DNA of 64,000 bases from DAOULT01 sp964646625 (GCA_964646625.1 CAZYHC010000003.1:62001-126000); one strand, 5' to 3'; counted from the stretch's first letter, positions 1 to 9,935 are shown. Program-made: numbers and translations. Notes: a model not told the origin generated them from the letters alone.

Positions 1-1926
1 TACGTGACGCTCCAGCAGCGTATCGAGGACCAGATTACCAACAGCGAAAAGGTGCTGCGGCAGCACTTTGACCCCCACCTTATGCCGATGGACCGGTTGG
101 ATCGCCAAGTCAAGGTCAAGGAGCTGGTTTCACTGCTGAGCTTTTACCTGGCGCGCTCACACCGCTACGGCATGGTAAGTGATGCTGCTGCTGACCCATT
201 GCACACCTTCATCGAGAGCCTGGATGAGGGTTACAAGCTGGAATGCACCGGTGCTGGTCTAATCTTTGACCTGGGCCATCAAGGCCTGGAACTGCACGAG
301 GAGCATCCTGGTCTGGTCTTTTACCGAGTGGGGCAGGACTACGTGCACCGGCTGCTAAACAACGGCTTGCGGCGCCGGGCCTTGCTCCAGCAACAGGCCC
401 AGGAGAAACCGGCGACCATTGAGGAGGCAGAGCGTCAGGCCGAGACGCGCCAGCACATCGTGGATGATACGACCCTGCGCGGCGATTCCACTTACGAGCA
501 AGTGCGCACTCACTTTGACCTAACCCCTTTGCCCGACATCGGGCCGATCCCAAAGCCTGCAGGGCCAGCGCCCCCGTCTCCTCCTAAGCTGGAGCCTCAA
601 CCTATCCCCATTGCGCCGGTCGCTCAGCCCCCGGCCGAGTCAGCACCAGTAGTTGTCCCTAAACCACCAGAGGTGCCGGAAGAGCAACTGCAAGAGCCGG
701 TAGCGCCCACCGAGACAGAGGAAGTGAGGGTCAGCCCGAGCTACGACGTGCTGCTAGGCGATACGGACGAGTCGCGCCAGTGCGGTCTGTTGGGCGTGGC
801 CACCGGCAGGCGGGTAGCGCTGGACCTGAACGGCACCAACACCATTAGCCTGTTTGGGGTGCAGGGCAGCGGCAAATCGTACACCGTGGGCAGCATCGTC
901 GAGATGGCTACCCAACCATTCCCTGGCATTAACCTGCTCCCCTCGCCACTGGCCTCGGTCATTTTCCACTACCACGAGAGCCAGGACTACCCACCCGAGT
1001 TCGTCTCGATGGTGAAGCCGAACAGCACCGAGGCAGAGGTAGAGGCCCTGGCGCAGGAGTACGGCGCTCGTCCGGCACGGTTGGAAGATGTGCTCATCCT
1101 GACCTCAGCGGACAAGTTGGCGTTGCGGCAGGCCGAGTTCCCCTCGGTGCGCGTTGAGCCGATCCTATTCAGCTCCAACGAACTCTCTTTCAAAGACTGG
1201 CGTTTCCTGATGGGTGTGGTCGGCAACCAGATGTACATGAAGCAGATCAATCTGGTCATGCGCCAGTTGCGGGAGCGGATGACGCTGGAGACGCTGCGGC
1301 ACGAGATCGAGGCTTCGGAACTGAGCGACGGGCAAAAAACCATCGCCCGCATTCGGCTCAACTTTGCCGCCCAATTCGTGGACGACAGCCGACGGTTGGC
1401 TGACGTATTACGCCCCGGCCGGCTGATCATCGTGGACCTGCGCGACGAGTTCATTGACAAGGACGAGGCGCTGGGTCTCTTTGTGGTGATGCTCGACATC
1501 TTTGCCAATGCCGGCCGCTACGAAGGCTTCAACAAGCTTATCGTCTTTGACGAGGCGCATAAGTACATGGACAGCCCCGACCTGACGGGTCACATTGTGG
1601 ACGTGATCCGCCAGATGCGCCACCAGGGCGTGTCGGTACTGATCGCCTCGCAGGATCCACCCTCGCTGCCCAATGCTATCATCGAGTTGTCGTCGCTGGT
1701 CATCCTGCACCGCTTCAACTCGCCGCAGTGGCTCAAACACGTGCAGCGCTCGATCACCGCCTTAGCCGGCCTGACGCCAGCACAGATGGCTGCTCTGCGT
1801 CCCGGTGACGCCTACGTCTGGGCAACGAAGGCAACGGAGCGGGTGTTCACGCAAAAGGCGGTCAAGATGCGCTTCCGGCCCCGGCTGACACAGCATGGAG
1901 GGGAAACGAAGAAGGCCATTAGCTGA
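1..1926 (+). CDS. HerA-like (DUF87) ATPase, probably 5'-partial
   Basis: This is a HerA/FtsK-type P-loop ATPase that is expected to form a ring translocating along double-stranded DNA. Numbering from the GTG at base 4, Walker A (GVQGSGKS) lies near residue 285 and Walker B (LIVFDEAH) near residue 515. A long Pro-rich linker (about residues 180-240) separates an N-terminal domain I do not recognise from the ATPase. The frame is open to the window edge, so the true start may be upstream. It lies 106 bp before an Mre11-like nuclease gene and a Rad50-like gene on the same strand. HerA-family ATPases often work with a nuclease in end resection or in defence. No NurA gene is visible, although one could sit upstream of the window. 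The family call is firm and the biological role is inferred. Confidence 0.8.
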   Translation, partial: YVTLQQRIEDQITNSEKVLRQHFDPHLMPMDRLDRQVKVKELVSLLSFYLARSHRYGMVSDAAADPLHTFIESLDEGYKLECTGAGLIFDLGHQGLELHEEHPGLVFYRVGQDYVHRLLNNGLRRRALLQQQAQEKPATIEEAERQAETRQHIVDDTTLRGDSTYEQVRTHFDLTPLPDIGPIPKPAGPAPPSPPKLEPQPIPIAPVAQPPAESAPVVVPKPPEVPEEQLQEPVAPTETEEVRVSPSYDVLLGDTDESRQCGLLGVATGRRVALDLNGTNTISLFGVQGSGKSYTVGSIVEMATQPFPGINLLPSPLASVIFHYHESQDYPPEFVSMVKPNSTEAEVEALAQEYGARPARLEDVLILTSADKLALRQAEFPSVRVEPILFSSNELSFKDWRFLMGVVGNQMYMKQINLVMRQLRERMTLETLRHEIEASELSDGQKTIARIRLNFAAQFVDDSRRLADVLRPGRLIIVDLRDEFIDKDEALGLFVVMLDIFANAGRYEGFNKLIVFDEAHKYMDSPDLTGHIVDVIRQMRHQGVSVLIASQDPPSLPNAIIELSSLVILHRFNSPQWLKHVQRSITALAGLTPAQMAALRPGDAYVWATKATERVFTQKAVKMRFRPRLTQHGGETKKAIS

Positions 1927-2032
1927 GACGGTCTGTATTTGACCGCAATCACCTATGAACTGTGGGAGGTTGAGCTAACGAGCGTATCGGGTACAGCCTG
2001 AAAACATACCAATTGATACGGGGTAACGGGTC

Positions 2033-3172
2033 ATGTTTCGGATTTTGCACTGTTCCGACTTGCATCTTGAGGCATCCTTCGCCAATGGGGGTCTGCCTGC
2101 CACTGTCGGCGCGTGGCGTCGCGCCGACCTGAACGCCACCCTGGGGCGCATCCTCTCCCTGGCCCGCGAGCGGAAGGTGGATGTCGTCACTATCGCTGGA
2201 GACCTTTACGAGCAAGAGTACGCCTTGCCGGACACCATCGACTTCTTGGTACAGCAGTTCGCCAAGCTGGCCCCCATCCGCGTGTTCATTGCCCCTGGCG
2301 AACACGACCCCTACACAAGTGACTCCCTCTACGCCCTCACCTGCTGGCCGGAGAACGTTGTGATCTTTTCGGAGGGCAGGCTCACGGCGGCAAAACTAAC
2401 TCCAGGCATCCACCTGTGGGGCGCCGCTTATCCCCCCGAGCGGGGCCACAAAACGCTGGACAAGTTTCGTGCACCCCGCGCAGGCGTCAACCTGCTTCTG
2501 CTACATGCCGCTGATGCTGAGCAGCGCGCATCGGGAGACAGAGAGCTGTTCAGAGTGGACGCGGCTGCTGTGCGCACTGCTGGCTTTGATTTTGCTTTGC
2601 TGGGCCACCAACACAGCGGGCATCTCTGGCCGGAGGATGCGCCTTGCTGCGTTTACCCTGGCAGTCCGGAGCCTCTGACTTCAGAGGAGACAAACGTCGC
2701 TCACCAAGTTGTACTGTTGACTATTCAGGATGGAATCTGCACACCGAAACCGATCCCCATCAGCCAGTGGCGTTACCGGTCGCTGCGCGTGGATCTGACT
2801 GGCTGCGAATCAACCGACGAAGCAGTAAGGCATGTCAAGCAGTTGCTGCAGACTGACTCAGGTGGCGATGATGAGCGCTCAATATGCCATATCACGCTGA
2901 TCGGCCGACCAGAGTTTGACCTGGATCTCGAGGCTCTGGTCGGGGAGGTGGAGACGAAGGCACATGTTCGCTACGAGGCTCGTCCATCATTGCCCTACGA
3001 CCTTGAGCAATTGGCCCAAGAGCAAACCGTCCGCGGGTTGTTGGTACGCCGATTCCAAGCACGCTTCGAGGCAGCAAGAAGCCTTCACGAACGCGCCCTG
3101 GCTGAGAGCGCTTTGTTTTGTGCATTGCGAGCACTGGATGGAAAGCAGGTAGGACTCGATGAAGTTCATTAA
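2033..3172 (+). CDS. Mre11/SbcD/YhaO-like metallophosphoesterase nuclease
   Basis: This 379-residue protein belongs to the calcineurin-like phosphoesterase superfamily and is a likely DNA exo/endonuclease subunit. The metal-binding motifs appear in order: CSDLHLE near residue 8, AGDLYEQ near 60, GEHDP near 88, LLHA near 152 and GHQHSG near 190. The C-terminal part lacks the extended capping domain of classical SbcD, which fits the YhaO-like branch. Its 3' end overlaps the next gene, a YhaN-type ATPase, by 14 bp, so the two are translationally coupled and probably form a nuclease-ATPase complex. The HerA-like gene lies just upstream. A role in DNA end processing or anti-phage defence is inferred. 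Confidence 0.85.
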   Translation: MFRILHCSDLHLEASFANGGLPATVGAWRRADLNATLGRILSLARERKVDVVTIAGDLYEQEYALPDTIDFLVQQFAKLAPIRVFIAPGEHDPYTSDSLYALTCWPENVVIFSEGRLTAAKLTPGIHLWGAAYPPERGHKTLDKFRAPRAGVNLLLLHAADAEQRASGDRELFRVDAAAVRTAGFDFALLGHQHSGHLWPEDAPCCVYPGSPEPLTSEETNVAHQVVLLTIQDGICTPKPIPISQWRYRSLRVDLTGCESTDEAVRHVKQLLQTDSGGDDERSICHITLIGRPEFDLDLEALVGEVETKAHVRYEARPSLPYDLEQLAQEQTVRGLLVRRFQARFEAARSLHERALAESALFCALRALDGKQVGLDEVH

Positions 3173-6053
3173 GCTCCATCTGGATGGCTTTGGTAAATTA
3201 GTGGACCGCACGTTTGCCTTCGCACCCGGCCTCAACCTGATCTTTGGCCCCAACGAGGCCGGCAAGTCTACGCTCCAGCAGGCGCTGCTCACCCTGCTCT
3301 ACGGCTTTTACGACGAAGGCTCTGTCACCAAGGCCAAGCGGGAGACTGTCAAAGCCTTCACCCCCTGGATGCCTGGCGCTGACTTTGCCGGCTCGTTGAT
3401 CTACCAATTGGGTGATGGCCGGACCTTCCGCGTCGTCCGCTCCTTTTCCGGCCAGCCAACCATCCGATTGGATTCCTTTCCTGATGGCCAAGACGCTTCG
3501 TTCGAGTATCGGTCGGCGTCGCACGGTCGGCTCTTTTTCGCTGACGTACAGCTAGGCATGAGCAAAGGGGTGTTCGAGAACACCTGTGTCGTACGCCAGG
3601 CCGAGCTGGTCGCGCTAGAAGAGTCGGCCATGGCCATTACTGATACACTCATGCGTCTGTCAGCTTCGGCTTCGCAAGACACCACTACGGCCGACGCTCT
3701 GGCCTTGCTAGACAAAACCTTGCGCGATGAGATCGGCACAGACCGTGCCTGGACCAAACCGCTCGCTCAGACGCGAAAACGCCTAGACGAGTTACAGGCG
3801 GCCCAGCAAAAGGCAATGAAGACTCGTCGTGAGGTGTTTGCCCTCATCGCTGAGTTGAACCAAGAGCGGGCTCAGCTCGAAGCGCTCGATGAGGAAATTG
3901 AACGGCTACAGTATTTGGCGGCTCTGGCCGAGCAGCAGACCATACAAGCGCAGATCGACGCTTCTGTCCAGGCCGACGCCGAGGCGGAACGCCTGGCAGT
4001 CGAGGTGGAACGCTGGAAAACCCGGGCCGACTTCCCAGCCCATCTGCGCGATCAAGTGGTTCGGTTGGATGGCGAGTGCACTCGCCTGACCGGGGAGCTT
4101 GAGGAACATGCCTCCCGCGTGGCAGAGGTTCGCCAACAACGCGCCGCGTTGGCAAACAGGCTCAATGCTGCTGAGGCAAAGGTGGCTGCCCTGACCGATG
4201 TAAAGGATGTGCCGGCAGACCGACTGTCCCAGATACAGCGGTTGACAGCCCAATGGGAATCGGCTCGGACGGCAGAGCAGACAGCCCAAACTCGTCTCAA
4301 GGTGGCCGAGGAACGGCTGGCACAGCTTGAACAAAGCCTGGCTGCCGAACGAGCAGTGCTAGGCAACGTTGTGGATTTAGGGCCAGTGGGCATGGCTCAA
4401 CTCCGGCAACGGTGGATCGCCGCCCGGCAGCGGATAGAGCAGACGCAGGCGGCACTCCAGCAGACATGGGCTGAATGGAACCGGGTCGGCCTGTCCGACG
4501 AACAGTTTCAAGCTATGGCTGAGATGGCGCGTCAGGTTCAGGCCGGTACCTACGTAGAAGAGCGCCCTCGAAATGGCTGTCGCTTTTGGAGCCGCCTCAA
4601 GGCTCCGCCAGGCCCGCCACCGGAGATTGCCATCTATACCCAGGTCAAGCCGATTCGGGACAAGTTGGATGAGGCGCGGGCAGAAGACCGAACGGCGAAA
4701 GACGGGTTCGCTACTGTAGGAATGGAGGCAAGACAACATCTGGGCCTAGAACCCGAACAGGAACTCGATCAGGCCCAGTTCGAGGCTGCCAACCAGCGAT
4801 TAGCCGGATGCACTCGTCTCGCGTCCGAAGTGGATGTGCAGCGACAGGCCGTGACCGTCGCTCGGACGGAAGCCGAAGACACACGGCGACAGGCTGAGAC
4901 AGCCAGAAACGCGCTTGTCCATGCTATAGATGCTGTGGGGTACACCGCCGCCGATCTTCAGACAGCCGTTCATGCCTTTGAAAAAGCCTGTGAGCGCAAG
5001 GAACAGTACGACCGGGCAGCGGCCGAACTTCAGCAGCTACGCGCTGAGGATCGTCTGCTAGCACAAGAGGAGCAGGCCCAGGCGCGGCGACAGGAAGCTT
5101 TGCACACAGCTTGCCAGTCGCTCCAAACCACACTGACGCAAGCCGGTATCGCCGTTGTAGGAGATGCCCTATCAGACGCGGTGGCCGACTTTGAGAAAAG
5201 GCACCGCAACCACCAGCGCTGGCGCCGCGCCCAGGACAACTATCAGGCTGCCCTGGTTCGACCAGCCAGCGGCTTAACCCAGCACGAGCGGGACGCGGCG
5301 CGTAGACGACTAGCCGGTTTGAAGCGTCAGCTTAAGGCTTGGCAGGCCGATCATCCTGACTGGGGTAAGCTTGAGGCCGACCACGACGCTCATGAGTATC
5401 GGGCTCGGTCTCGCAAACTGGAGGCATCGCGCCAGGCCAAGCAGGAGCGATGTACTCAGCTCCGAGAGTCGAAACAGCGGATTACGAGAGATCTTCCTCA
5501 CCCTGCAGAACTGGCCGAGGAGATCACTGCCGCTCAAGCGCGAGTTCGTCGTCTAGAGCACCTGCGGGATGTGCTCACCCTGGCTAGAGATGAGCTGGAA
5601 GCAGCTACCCAGGAGTTTCAGCGGATCTTTGCACCACGCCTGGAGCAACTCGTCGCTGATGGACTGACACGAGTGACACAAGGTCGCTACTCTCAAGTAA
5701 CTATCGATCCTGCTACCCTGGCGATCACGTTGGCTGCACCGGAGCAAAGCGCGCCGGTTGAGGCTGCGCTTCTCAGTACTGGCACACGAGACCTGATTTA
5801 CCTGTTGCTCCGTATCGGTATCGGGCAAATGATGAGCCGGACAGGGGAAATGCTACCACTATTGCTCGACGATCCGCTGGTGCAGTTTGATCGCGACCGT
5901 CAGGAGCACGCACTCCGGCTCCTTGCTGACCTAGCCGAGGAGACGCAGATCATCCTGTTCACCAAGGATGGCGACATCCTGAGGTGGTTTCAAGAGGAGC
6001 TCGCCGGGAATAAGAGACATCACCTGCAGATGCTGGGAGACTACATCGCGTGA
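3159..6053 (+). CDS. Rad50/SbcC-like (YhaN-type) coiled-coil ATPase
   Basis: This 964-residue ABC/SMC-type ATPase is the presumed partner of the upstream Mre11-like nuclease. Walker A (FGPNEAGKST) is at about residues 28-37. Two long heptad-rich coiled-coil stretches run from about 180 to 480 and 600 to 800. Near the C-terminus a signature segment, LLSTGTRDLIYLLLR, is followed by Walker B, LPLLLDDPLVQFD. This signature is the version I know from YhaN-like AAA_27 proteins rather than classical SbcC. I saw no CxxC zinc-hook at the coiled-coil apex. The start overlaps the end of the nuclease gene. The set HerA, Mre11-like and Rad50-like resembles the archaeal HerA-NurA-Mre11-Rad50 resection operon without NurA. 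Confidence 0.85.
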   Translation: MKFIKLHLDGFGKLVDRTFAFAPGLNLIFGPNEAGKSTLQQALLTLLYGFYDEGSVTKAKRETVKAFTPWMPGADFAGSLIYQLGDGRTFRVVRSFSGQPTIRLDSFPDGQDASFEYRSASHGRLFFADVQLGMSKGVFENTCVVRQAELVALEESAMAITDTLMRLSASASQDTTTADALALLDKTLRDEIGTDRAWTKPLAQTRKRLDELQAAQQKAMKTRREVFALIAELNQERAQLEALDEEIERLQYLAALAEQQTIQAQIDASVQADAEAERLAVEVERWKTRADFPAHLRDQVVRLDGECTRLTGELEEHASRVAEVRQQRAALANRLNAAEAKVAALTDVKDVPADRLSQIQRLTAQWESARTAEQTAQTRLKVAEERLAQLEQSLAAERAVLGNVVDLGPVGMAQLRQRWIAARQRIEQTQAALQQTWAEWNRVGLSDEQFQAMAEMARQVQAGTYVEERPRNGCRFWSRLKAPPGPPPEIAIYTQVKPIRDKLDEARAEDRTAKDGFATVGMEARQHLGLEPEQELDQAQFEAANQRLAGCTRLASEVDVQRQAVTVARTEAEDTRRQAETARNALVHAIDAVGYTAADLQTAVHAFEKACERKEQYDRAAAELQQLRAEDRLLAQEEQAQARRQEALHTACQSLQTTLTQAGIAVVGDALSDAVADFEKRHRNHQRWRRAQDNYQAALVRPASGLTQHERDAARRRLAGLKRQLKAWQADHPDWGKLEADHDAHEYRARSRKLEASRQAKQERCTQLRESKQRITRDLPHPAELAEEITAAQARVRRLEHLRDVLTLARDELEAATQEFQRIFAPRLEQLVADGLTRVTQGRYSQVTIDPATLAITLAAPEQSAPVEAALLSTGTRDLIYLLLRIGIGQMMSRTGEMLPLLLDDPLVQFDRDRQEHALRLLADLAEETQIILFTKDGDILRWFQEELAGNKRHHLQMLGDYIA

Positions 6054-6117
6054 TAACGTCATGACTTTGCTTTATAGGATCTCAATCTTAGTTGCTTAGT
6101 ATATGAACAACATCCTT

Positions 6118-6777
6118 TCACTGTCCCTTACTCCACCACCCAGGGCTTTCTGGGTCAGGGTGGTAGTCAAGGCGGCTTAAAAACTCTGTGTAGTCTCCCT
6201 CAAAGGCTGGTTCATGGGGTTGGGTGAAAATCTTCCCCACCTCCATATTTTTTTCTACTGTCTGCCAGATTTCATAAAGCATCTCCTGCCAGTCGGCCTT
6301 TCTTCTCGTCGTTTCATGCGCATAGCACTCCCAAAGCACCCCGTAGTTTGGACCGCACCAGGTTTGAGCCTGACCTAAAGGCTGAAGCTGAACCGTGAGA
6401 GGCCCACCTCCCACAACCTGGCCCTTCCCAGCAGCCTTGTCCCAGGCCACGGTGAAGCTGGGCATAGGCCAGGGCTGAAAGAACCTGTACAGCCGGTAGG
6501 TGGTCAGTTCCAGATTGATCTCAGGTGACAGGCCGTGAAAATGCTCTGGGTCAGCCTTCTCTTCGCTCGGCGGCCAGGCGGCGATATAAAGGGGTGTGCC
6601 CTCCCGTTTCATCTGGCATATTAACTCCCACTTATCTGGGAAACTCACCAGGATCCCGGAGGCCGCCGGATAGTCAATGGATACGGCCACCCTCAACTTT
6701 GGTCTTAAAGGGAGAGGTTCTCTTTCCATGGTGCTATAGCTTACCGGCTGGGTCCATTCACCGCTGCTGAATCTCAA
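6118..6777 (-). CDS. Hypothetical protein (219 aa)
   Basis: I do not recognise a family. The product is soluble, with no signal peptide or membrane segment, and is rich in Trp, Pro and aromatic residues, for example WWSKG at the C-terminus and FFQPWPMPSF in the middle. It is a single reading frame from an ATG and converges on the end of the Rad50-like gene 64 bp away. Codon use looks coding and no competing frame is better. It may belong to the preceding ATPase island or be an unrelated insertion. Confidence 0.5.
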   Translation of the reverse strand: MRFSSGEWTQPVSYSTMEREPLPLRPKLRVAVSIDYPAASGILVSFPDKWELICQMKREGTPLYIAAWPPSEEKADPEHFHGLSPEINLELTTYRLYRFFQPWPMPSFTVAWDKAAGKGQVVGGGPLTVQLQPLGQAQTWCGPNYGVLWECYAHETTRRKADWQEMLYEIWQTVEKNMEVGKIFTQPHEPAFEGDYTEFLSRLDYHPDPESPGWWSKGQ

Positions 6778-6866
6778 TCCTTCCCCCCTACGCCCTGCTC
6801 AAAGCCATCGCCCGCCACACCGGTTTATCCGATGCCGACCTTATCACCCTGCTCTCCATCACCTGA
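6771..6866 (+). pseudogene. 3' remnant of a gene truncated upstream of the phage-like CDS
   Basis: A C-rich frame reads PPYALLKAIARHTGLSDADL and ends in a TGA at 6864-6866. It shows the same C-ending codon bias as the gene that starts 18 bp later. It has no start codon and runs into the start of the opposite-strand gene at 6777. I read it as the broken C-terminal end of the gene that once preceded the phage-like protein, cut off by a rearrangement. It is too short to assign a family. Confidence 0.4.
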
Positions 6867-6883
6867 CGAATCCGTGTCAGCCC

Positions 6884-9217
6884 ATGCAAACCTTATCCGA
6901 AACCCTTACCAATCACCAGAAAACCAAAGGCCCCTGGCAGCCCCACGTCGAACTCTACGTGGACGACCGCCACGTCGGCGTCCCCCGCCTCCGCTGGACC
7001 AGCAAATACTCCGGCGCCGAAGACGCCCGCCACACCGCCATCGCCGCCTGCGCTAACTACGTCGTCCGCGCCTACATCGACGCCTCCGGCAACGTCCAGG
7101 TAGCCCGCGCCGCCTACGACAGCGCCAGCTATTGGGGCACCTGGACCCAGGTGGCCACCGGCGCCTCCACCACCGCCCAACTCGCCCTGGTCTCCGACGG
7201 CGGCGTAAACTGCTGGCTCTTCTACCTGGCCTCCGATGACCGCACCATCTACGTCCGCGCCTCCGGCGACGCCGGGATCACCTTCGGCTCCGCCACCCAG
7301 GTCGCCCAGATCGCCGCCAGCCACAAGTGTACCTCCCTGGCCGGAGCCTACGCCTACACCGGCCCCTTCAAACTCACCATCGTCTACTCCGACTCCGATG
7401 AGGTCTCCGGCCCCGACGACTCCATCTGGACGGCCTACTCCAACAACGGCACCTCCTGGACCACCGCCGAATGGGGCCGCTCCAGCGGTGACCACGCTCA
7501 GGGACTCGCCCTCCACTACGAAACCGGCACCGCCACCTACCAGGACCTTTACTTCTTTCTCTGCGGCCAGTTCGAAGATACCAACTTCTACTCCGTCCGC
7601 ATGTATTACGTCCAGATTCCCAACGCCGGAGCCCCCACCTGGGCCTTCGTCGGCACGCCATTGATAGCCGACAACACCACCTGGAACTGGAAATGGCCCG
7701 CCATCGCCCGCTGCCCCGCCGACGCCGAACACCCCGAAGACCGCGCCCGCGTGTTCGTGGTCGAAGACGACGGCACCGACCACCGCCTCACCTGGTTCTT
7801 CGTCCACGACCTCATCACCACTTTCCCCCATACCTTCAGCGACCCCGTACCCTTCAACTACACCAACAACACCTTCGAGTGCGGCCTGGCCCTCTGCGTG
7901 GTCACCACCACCGCCACCGGCCACCCCGACCGCTACTTCCTGGCCAACGCCCCCAAAGTCTGGTACGCCCTGGTCTACGAACCCTCCACCGCCCAACAAG
8001 CGGACGTCTCCGCCGACCTGGTGGCCTACAGCTACCGCATGGCCCACCGCAGTCCCACCACCTCCATCTTCATCCTCCGCAACGACGACAACCGCTACGA
8101 CAACCTGGGAGTCAGCGGCCCCTACGAAGCCATCAAACGCGGCAGCCAGGTCAGCCTCCGAGAAGGTTACAAAACCGCCGCCGGGAACGAAGTCGCCTAC
8201 CAGCCCCCCGTCTGGATCGAGTCCATCATCCGCATCGCCCAACCCACCCGCCTGCCCATCGCCACGACCAGCCACAACATCACCCGCCACTTCGGCCAGT
8301 TCGTGGCCCTGATCTGCTACGACGCCTGGACTATTCTCCACCGCACCCCCGCCACCCGCTCCTACTCCTGGCACACGTCGCCCCAGGCCGTCCTCAAAGA
8401 AGCCTTCGGTAAGTTCGGCTTCTATTACTCCGATGACGACTCCCCCTCTCTGGCTGTGTCCGGCACCGCCCCTGTCTTCTCCCTCAACGCCGGTACGTCC
8501 TGGGCCACCCTCATCAAAAAAGTCCTGGACTACTGCGGCTGTGAGGTAAAGTTCTACGTGGAAGCCTCCGAAGAAGCCACCTGGCCCTCCGCCCGCGCCC
8601 ACGTCTTCACCCCCGCCGACGACAGTACCTATATCTACGGCTTCGGCACCGTATCTGTTGAACACCTCATCTACTCCGGCTCCTACGCCGACAACGACCA
8701 GCGCGCTGGCCACTTCCAGGTCTATGGAGACGGCGATACCTTCGCCCAGGACTTCGACTTCGACGAGATAGACGACCTGGGATTCTGCTTCACCCAGAAA
8801 ATCCACGACCCCCGCTATACCGGGGTCGAGGAAGTCAAAGTCGCCGACCGCGCCGGGTATAACAAAAAGCGCGCCCAATGGGGACGCTACGGCGGCCAGA
8901 TCGTGGTGCCCAACAACGTCGGCCAGGAACTCCTCGACGTGGTGACCATCACCGACACCCGCGTCGGCCTGGCCGCCGTCACCCGCCGCATCACCTCCAT
9001 CCGCAAAGACTACGACACCCGCCGCCCCCGCCCCATCTACGAAGCCTACCTGACCCTGGGCCTCAAACCCCCCGCCCCCGCTTTCTCCGCCTATATGTGG
9101 TGGGCCGAACAACTCAACGACATTGCCGACACCATCCCCCAGGAACCCATCGAGCCATCCCTGCCCCCCGAAGAAGCGCCAGGCCCCGCCCCCAGCGGTG
9201 CCATTGTCTTCTATTGA
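6884..9217 (+). CDS. Phage tail/baseplate-like structural protein, orphan
   Basis: This 777-residue protein has no signal peptide. The first ~400 residues are beta-rich with repeated Trp- and Asp-containing strands, and resemble a sialidase/BNR-like propeller (FYLASDDRTIYVRAS, SDSDEVSGPDDSIW). The C-terminal half reads like a tail-hub or late-control protein (RITSIRKDYDTRRPRPIYEAYLTLGLKPP) and ends in a Pro-rich tail. Third codon positions are overwhelmingly C, unlike the neighbours, which suggests foreign origin. No other tail, capsid or integrase gene is near, so it looks like a stranded prophage or tail-like-particle piece. The ATG at 6884 lacks a good Shine-Dalgarno sequence. The function is inferred from overall character only. 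Confidence 0.5.
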   Translation: MQTLSETLTNHQKTKGPWQPHVELYVDDRHVGVPRLRWTSKYSGAEDARHTAIAACANYVVRAYIDASGNVQVARAAYDSASYWGTWTQVATGASTTAQLALVSDGGVNCWLFYLASDDRTIYVRASGDAGITFGSATQVAQIAASHKCTSLAGAYAYTGPFKLTIVYSDSDEVSGPDDSIWTAYSNNGTSWTTAEWGRSSGDHAQGLALHYETGTATYQDLYFFLCGQFEDTNFYSVRMYYVQIPNAGAPTWAFVGTPLIADNTTWNWKWPAIARCPADAEHPEDRARVFVVEDDGTDHRLTWFFVHDLITTFPHTFSDPVPFNYTNNTFECGLALCVVTTTATGHPDRYFLANAPKVWYALVYEPSTAQQADVSADLVAYSYRMAHRSPTTSIFILRNDDNRYDNLGVSGPYEAIKRGSQVSLREGYKTAAGNEVAYQPPVWIESIIRIAQPTRLPIATTSHNITRHFGQFVALICYDAWTILHRTPATRSYSWHTSPQAVLKEAFGKFGFYYSDDDSPSLAVSGTAPVFSLNAGTSWATLIKKVLDYCGCEVKFYVEASEEATWPSARAHVFTPADDSTYIYGFGTVSVEHLIYSGSYADNDQRAGHFQVYGDGDTFAQDFDFDEIDDLGFCFTQKIHDPRYTGVEEVKVADRAGYNKKRAQWGRYGGQIVVPNNVGQELLDVVTITDTRVGLAAVTRRITSIRKDYDTRRPRPIYEAYLTLGLKPPAPAFSAYMWWAEQLNDIADTIPQEPIEPSLPPEEAPGPAPSGAIVFY

Positions 9218-9242
9218 CTTTAGACCCAACTTAATCTACAGC

Positions 9243-9935
9243 TCATATCCTCTTTCGTCTGTCTCGCAGGGTAAGGGTTAAGGCCAGCGCCACCCCACCT
9301 ATCAACACGGCTTCGGCCAGAGTCAGAAGAGCGTATTTCAACGCGGCATCGATCCAGAACTGAGGGGGGAAGAGTTGGATGAGGGTATCGGTGGTGAGGA
9401 AAAGCCACGAATCGCCCTCGAAGAAGAGGTGATGGAAGGTGATAAAGAACCACTCGAAGTCCAGGTAGACCACCAGAGCGGTCAAAAGGAGTGCACTAGC
9501 GAGGAGAGCACAGGCCAGAAAAACGTAGAAAGGCGCCCGCTTTCTGGTTTCGGTTCTCAGGCAGAGCAGGACGAGGGCCACCGTAACGGCCAGCGCCGAG
9601 AAGGCGTGAATGACGAAGGCTCCTTTCATCACCCTTTTGACATCGGCCAGGTGGGCCAGTTCCTTGTCGTTGAAAACCCCCAGCGTCTCCAGGAGTTCGA
9701 TGCCCGCCCCGGAACGGAGGTAGCGGACGACTATCTGGGCGATAGCCAGCCTCTCCTCATTGTCGAGGCTCAGAGCAGGGGGCAGATTTTTTTTGGCGTA
9801 CTCGTGGCGCAGAAAAACGGGCGAGACGAACAGGTAGAGATTGCCGAGCAGCAAAAATAAAGGCAGCGCGACGATGAGCACTGCCTTCGCCACCCCTTCT
9901 GTCATTCCCTGCCCCCTGGTCGTTTGCCGCTTCAT
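9243..9935 (-). CDS. TIGR01906/DUF1461-family integral membrane protein
   Basis: This 230-residue protein has about five hydrophobic segments: residues 15-37, 105-127, 137-160, one near 165-180, and 200-222. The family hallmarks HLADVKRVMKG in the first large loop and FHHLFFEGDSWLF...DTLIQLFP before the last helix are both present. These match the TIGR01906/DUF1461 membrane family, whose function is unknown. Its ATG overlaps the TGA of the upstream MFS/spermidine-synthase gene, so the two form an operon. It converges on the phage-like gene 25 bp away. Confidence 0.8.
   Translation of the reverse strand: MKRQTTRGQGMTEGVAKAVLIVALPLFLLLGNLYLFVSPVFLRHEYAKKNLPPALSLDNEERLAIAQIVVRYLRSGAGIELLETLGVFNDKELAHLADVKRVMKGAFVIHAFSALAVTVALVLLCLRTETRKRAPFYVFLACALLASALLLTALVVYLDFEWFFITFHHLFFEGDSWLFLTTDTLIQLFPPQFWIDAALKYALLTLAEAVLIGGVALALTLTLRDRRKRI

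Noticed and set aside
6893..9229. A 778-codon open frame on the minus strand opposite the phage-like gene
   Set aside because: It is Gly/Val/Ala/Asp-rich with no domain motif, as expected from reading the complement of a gene with C-ending codons. The plus-strand protein has real structure.
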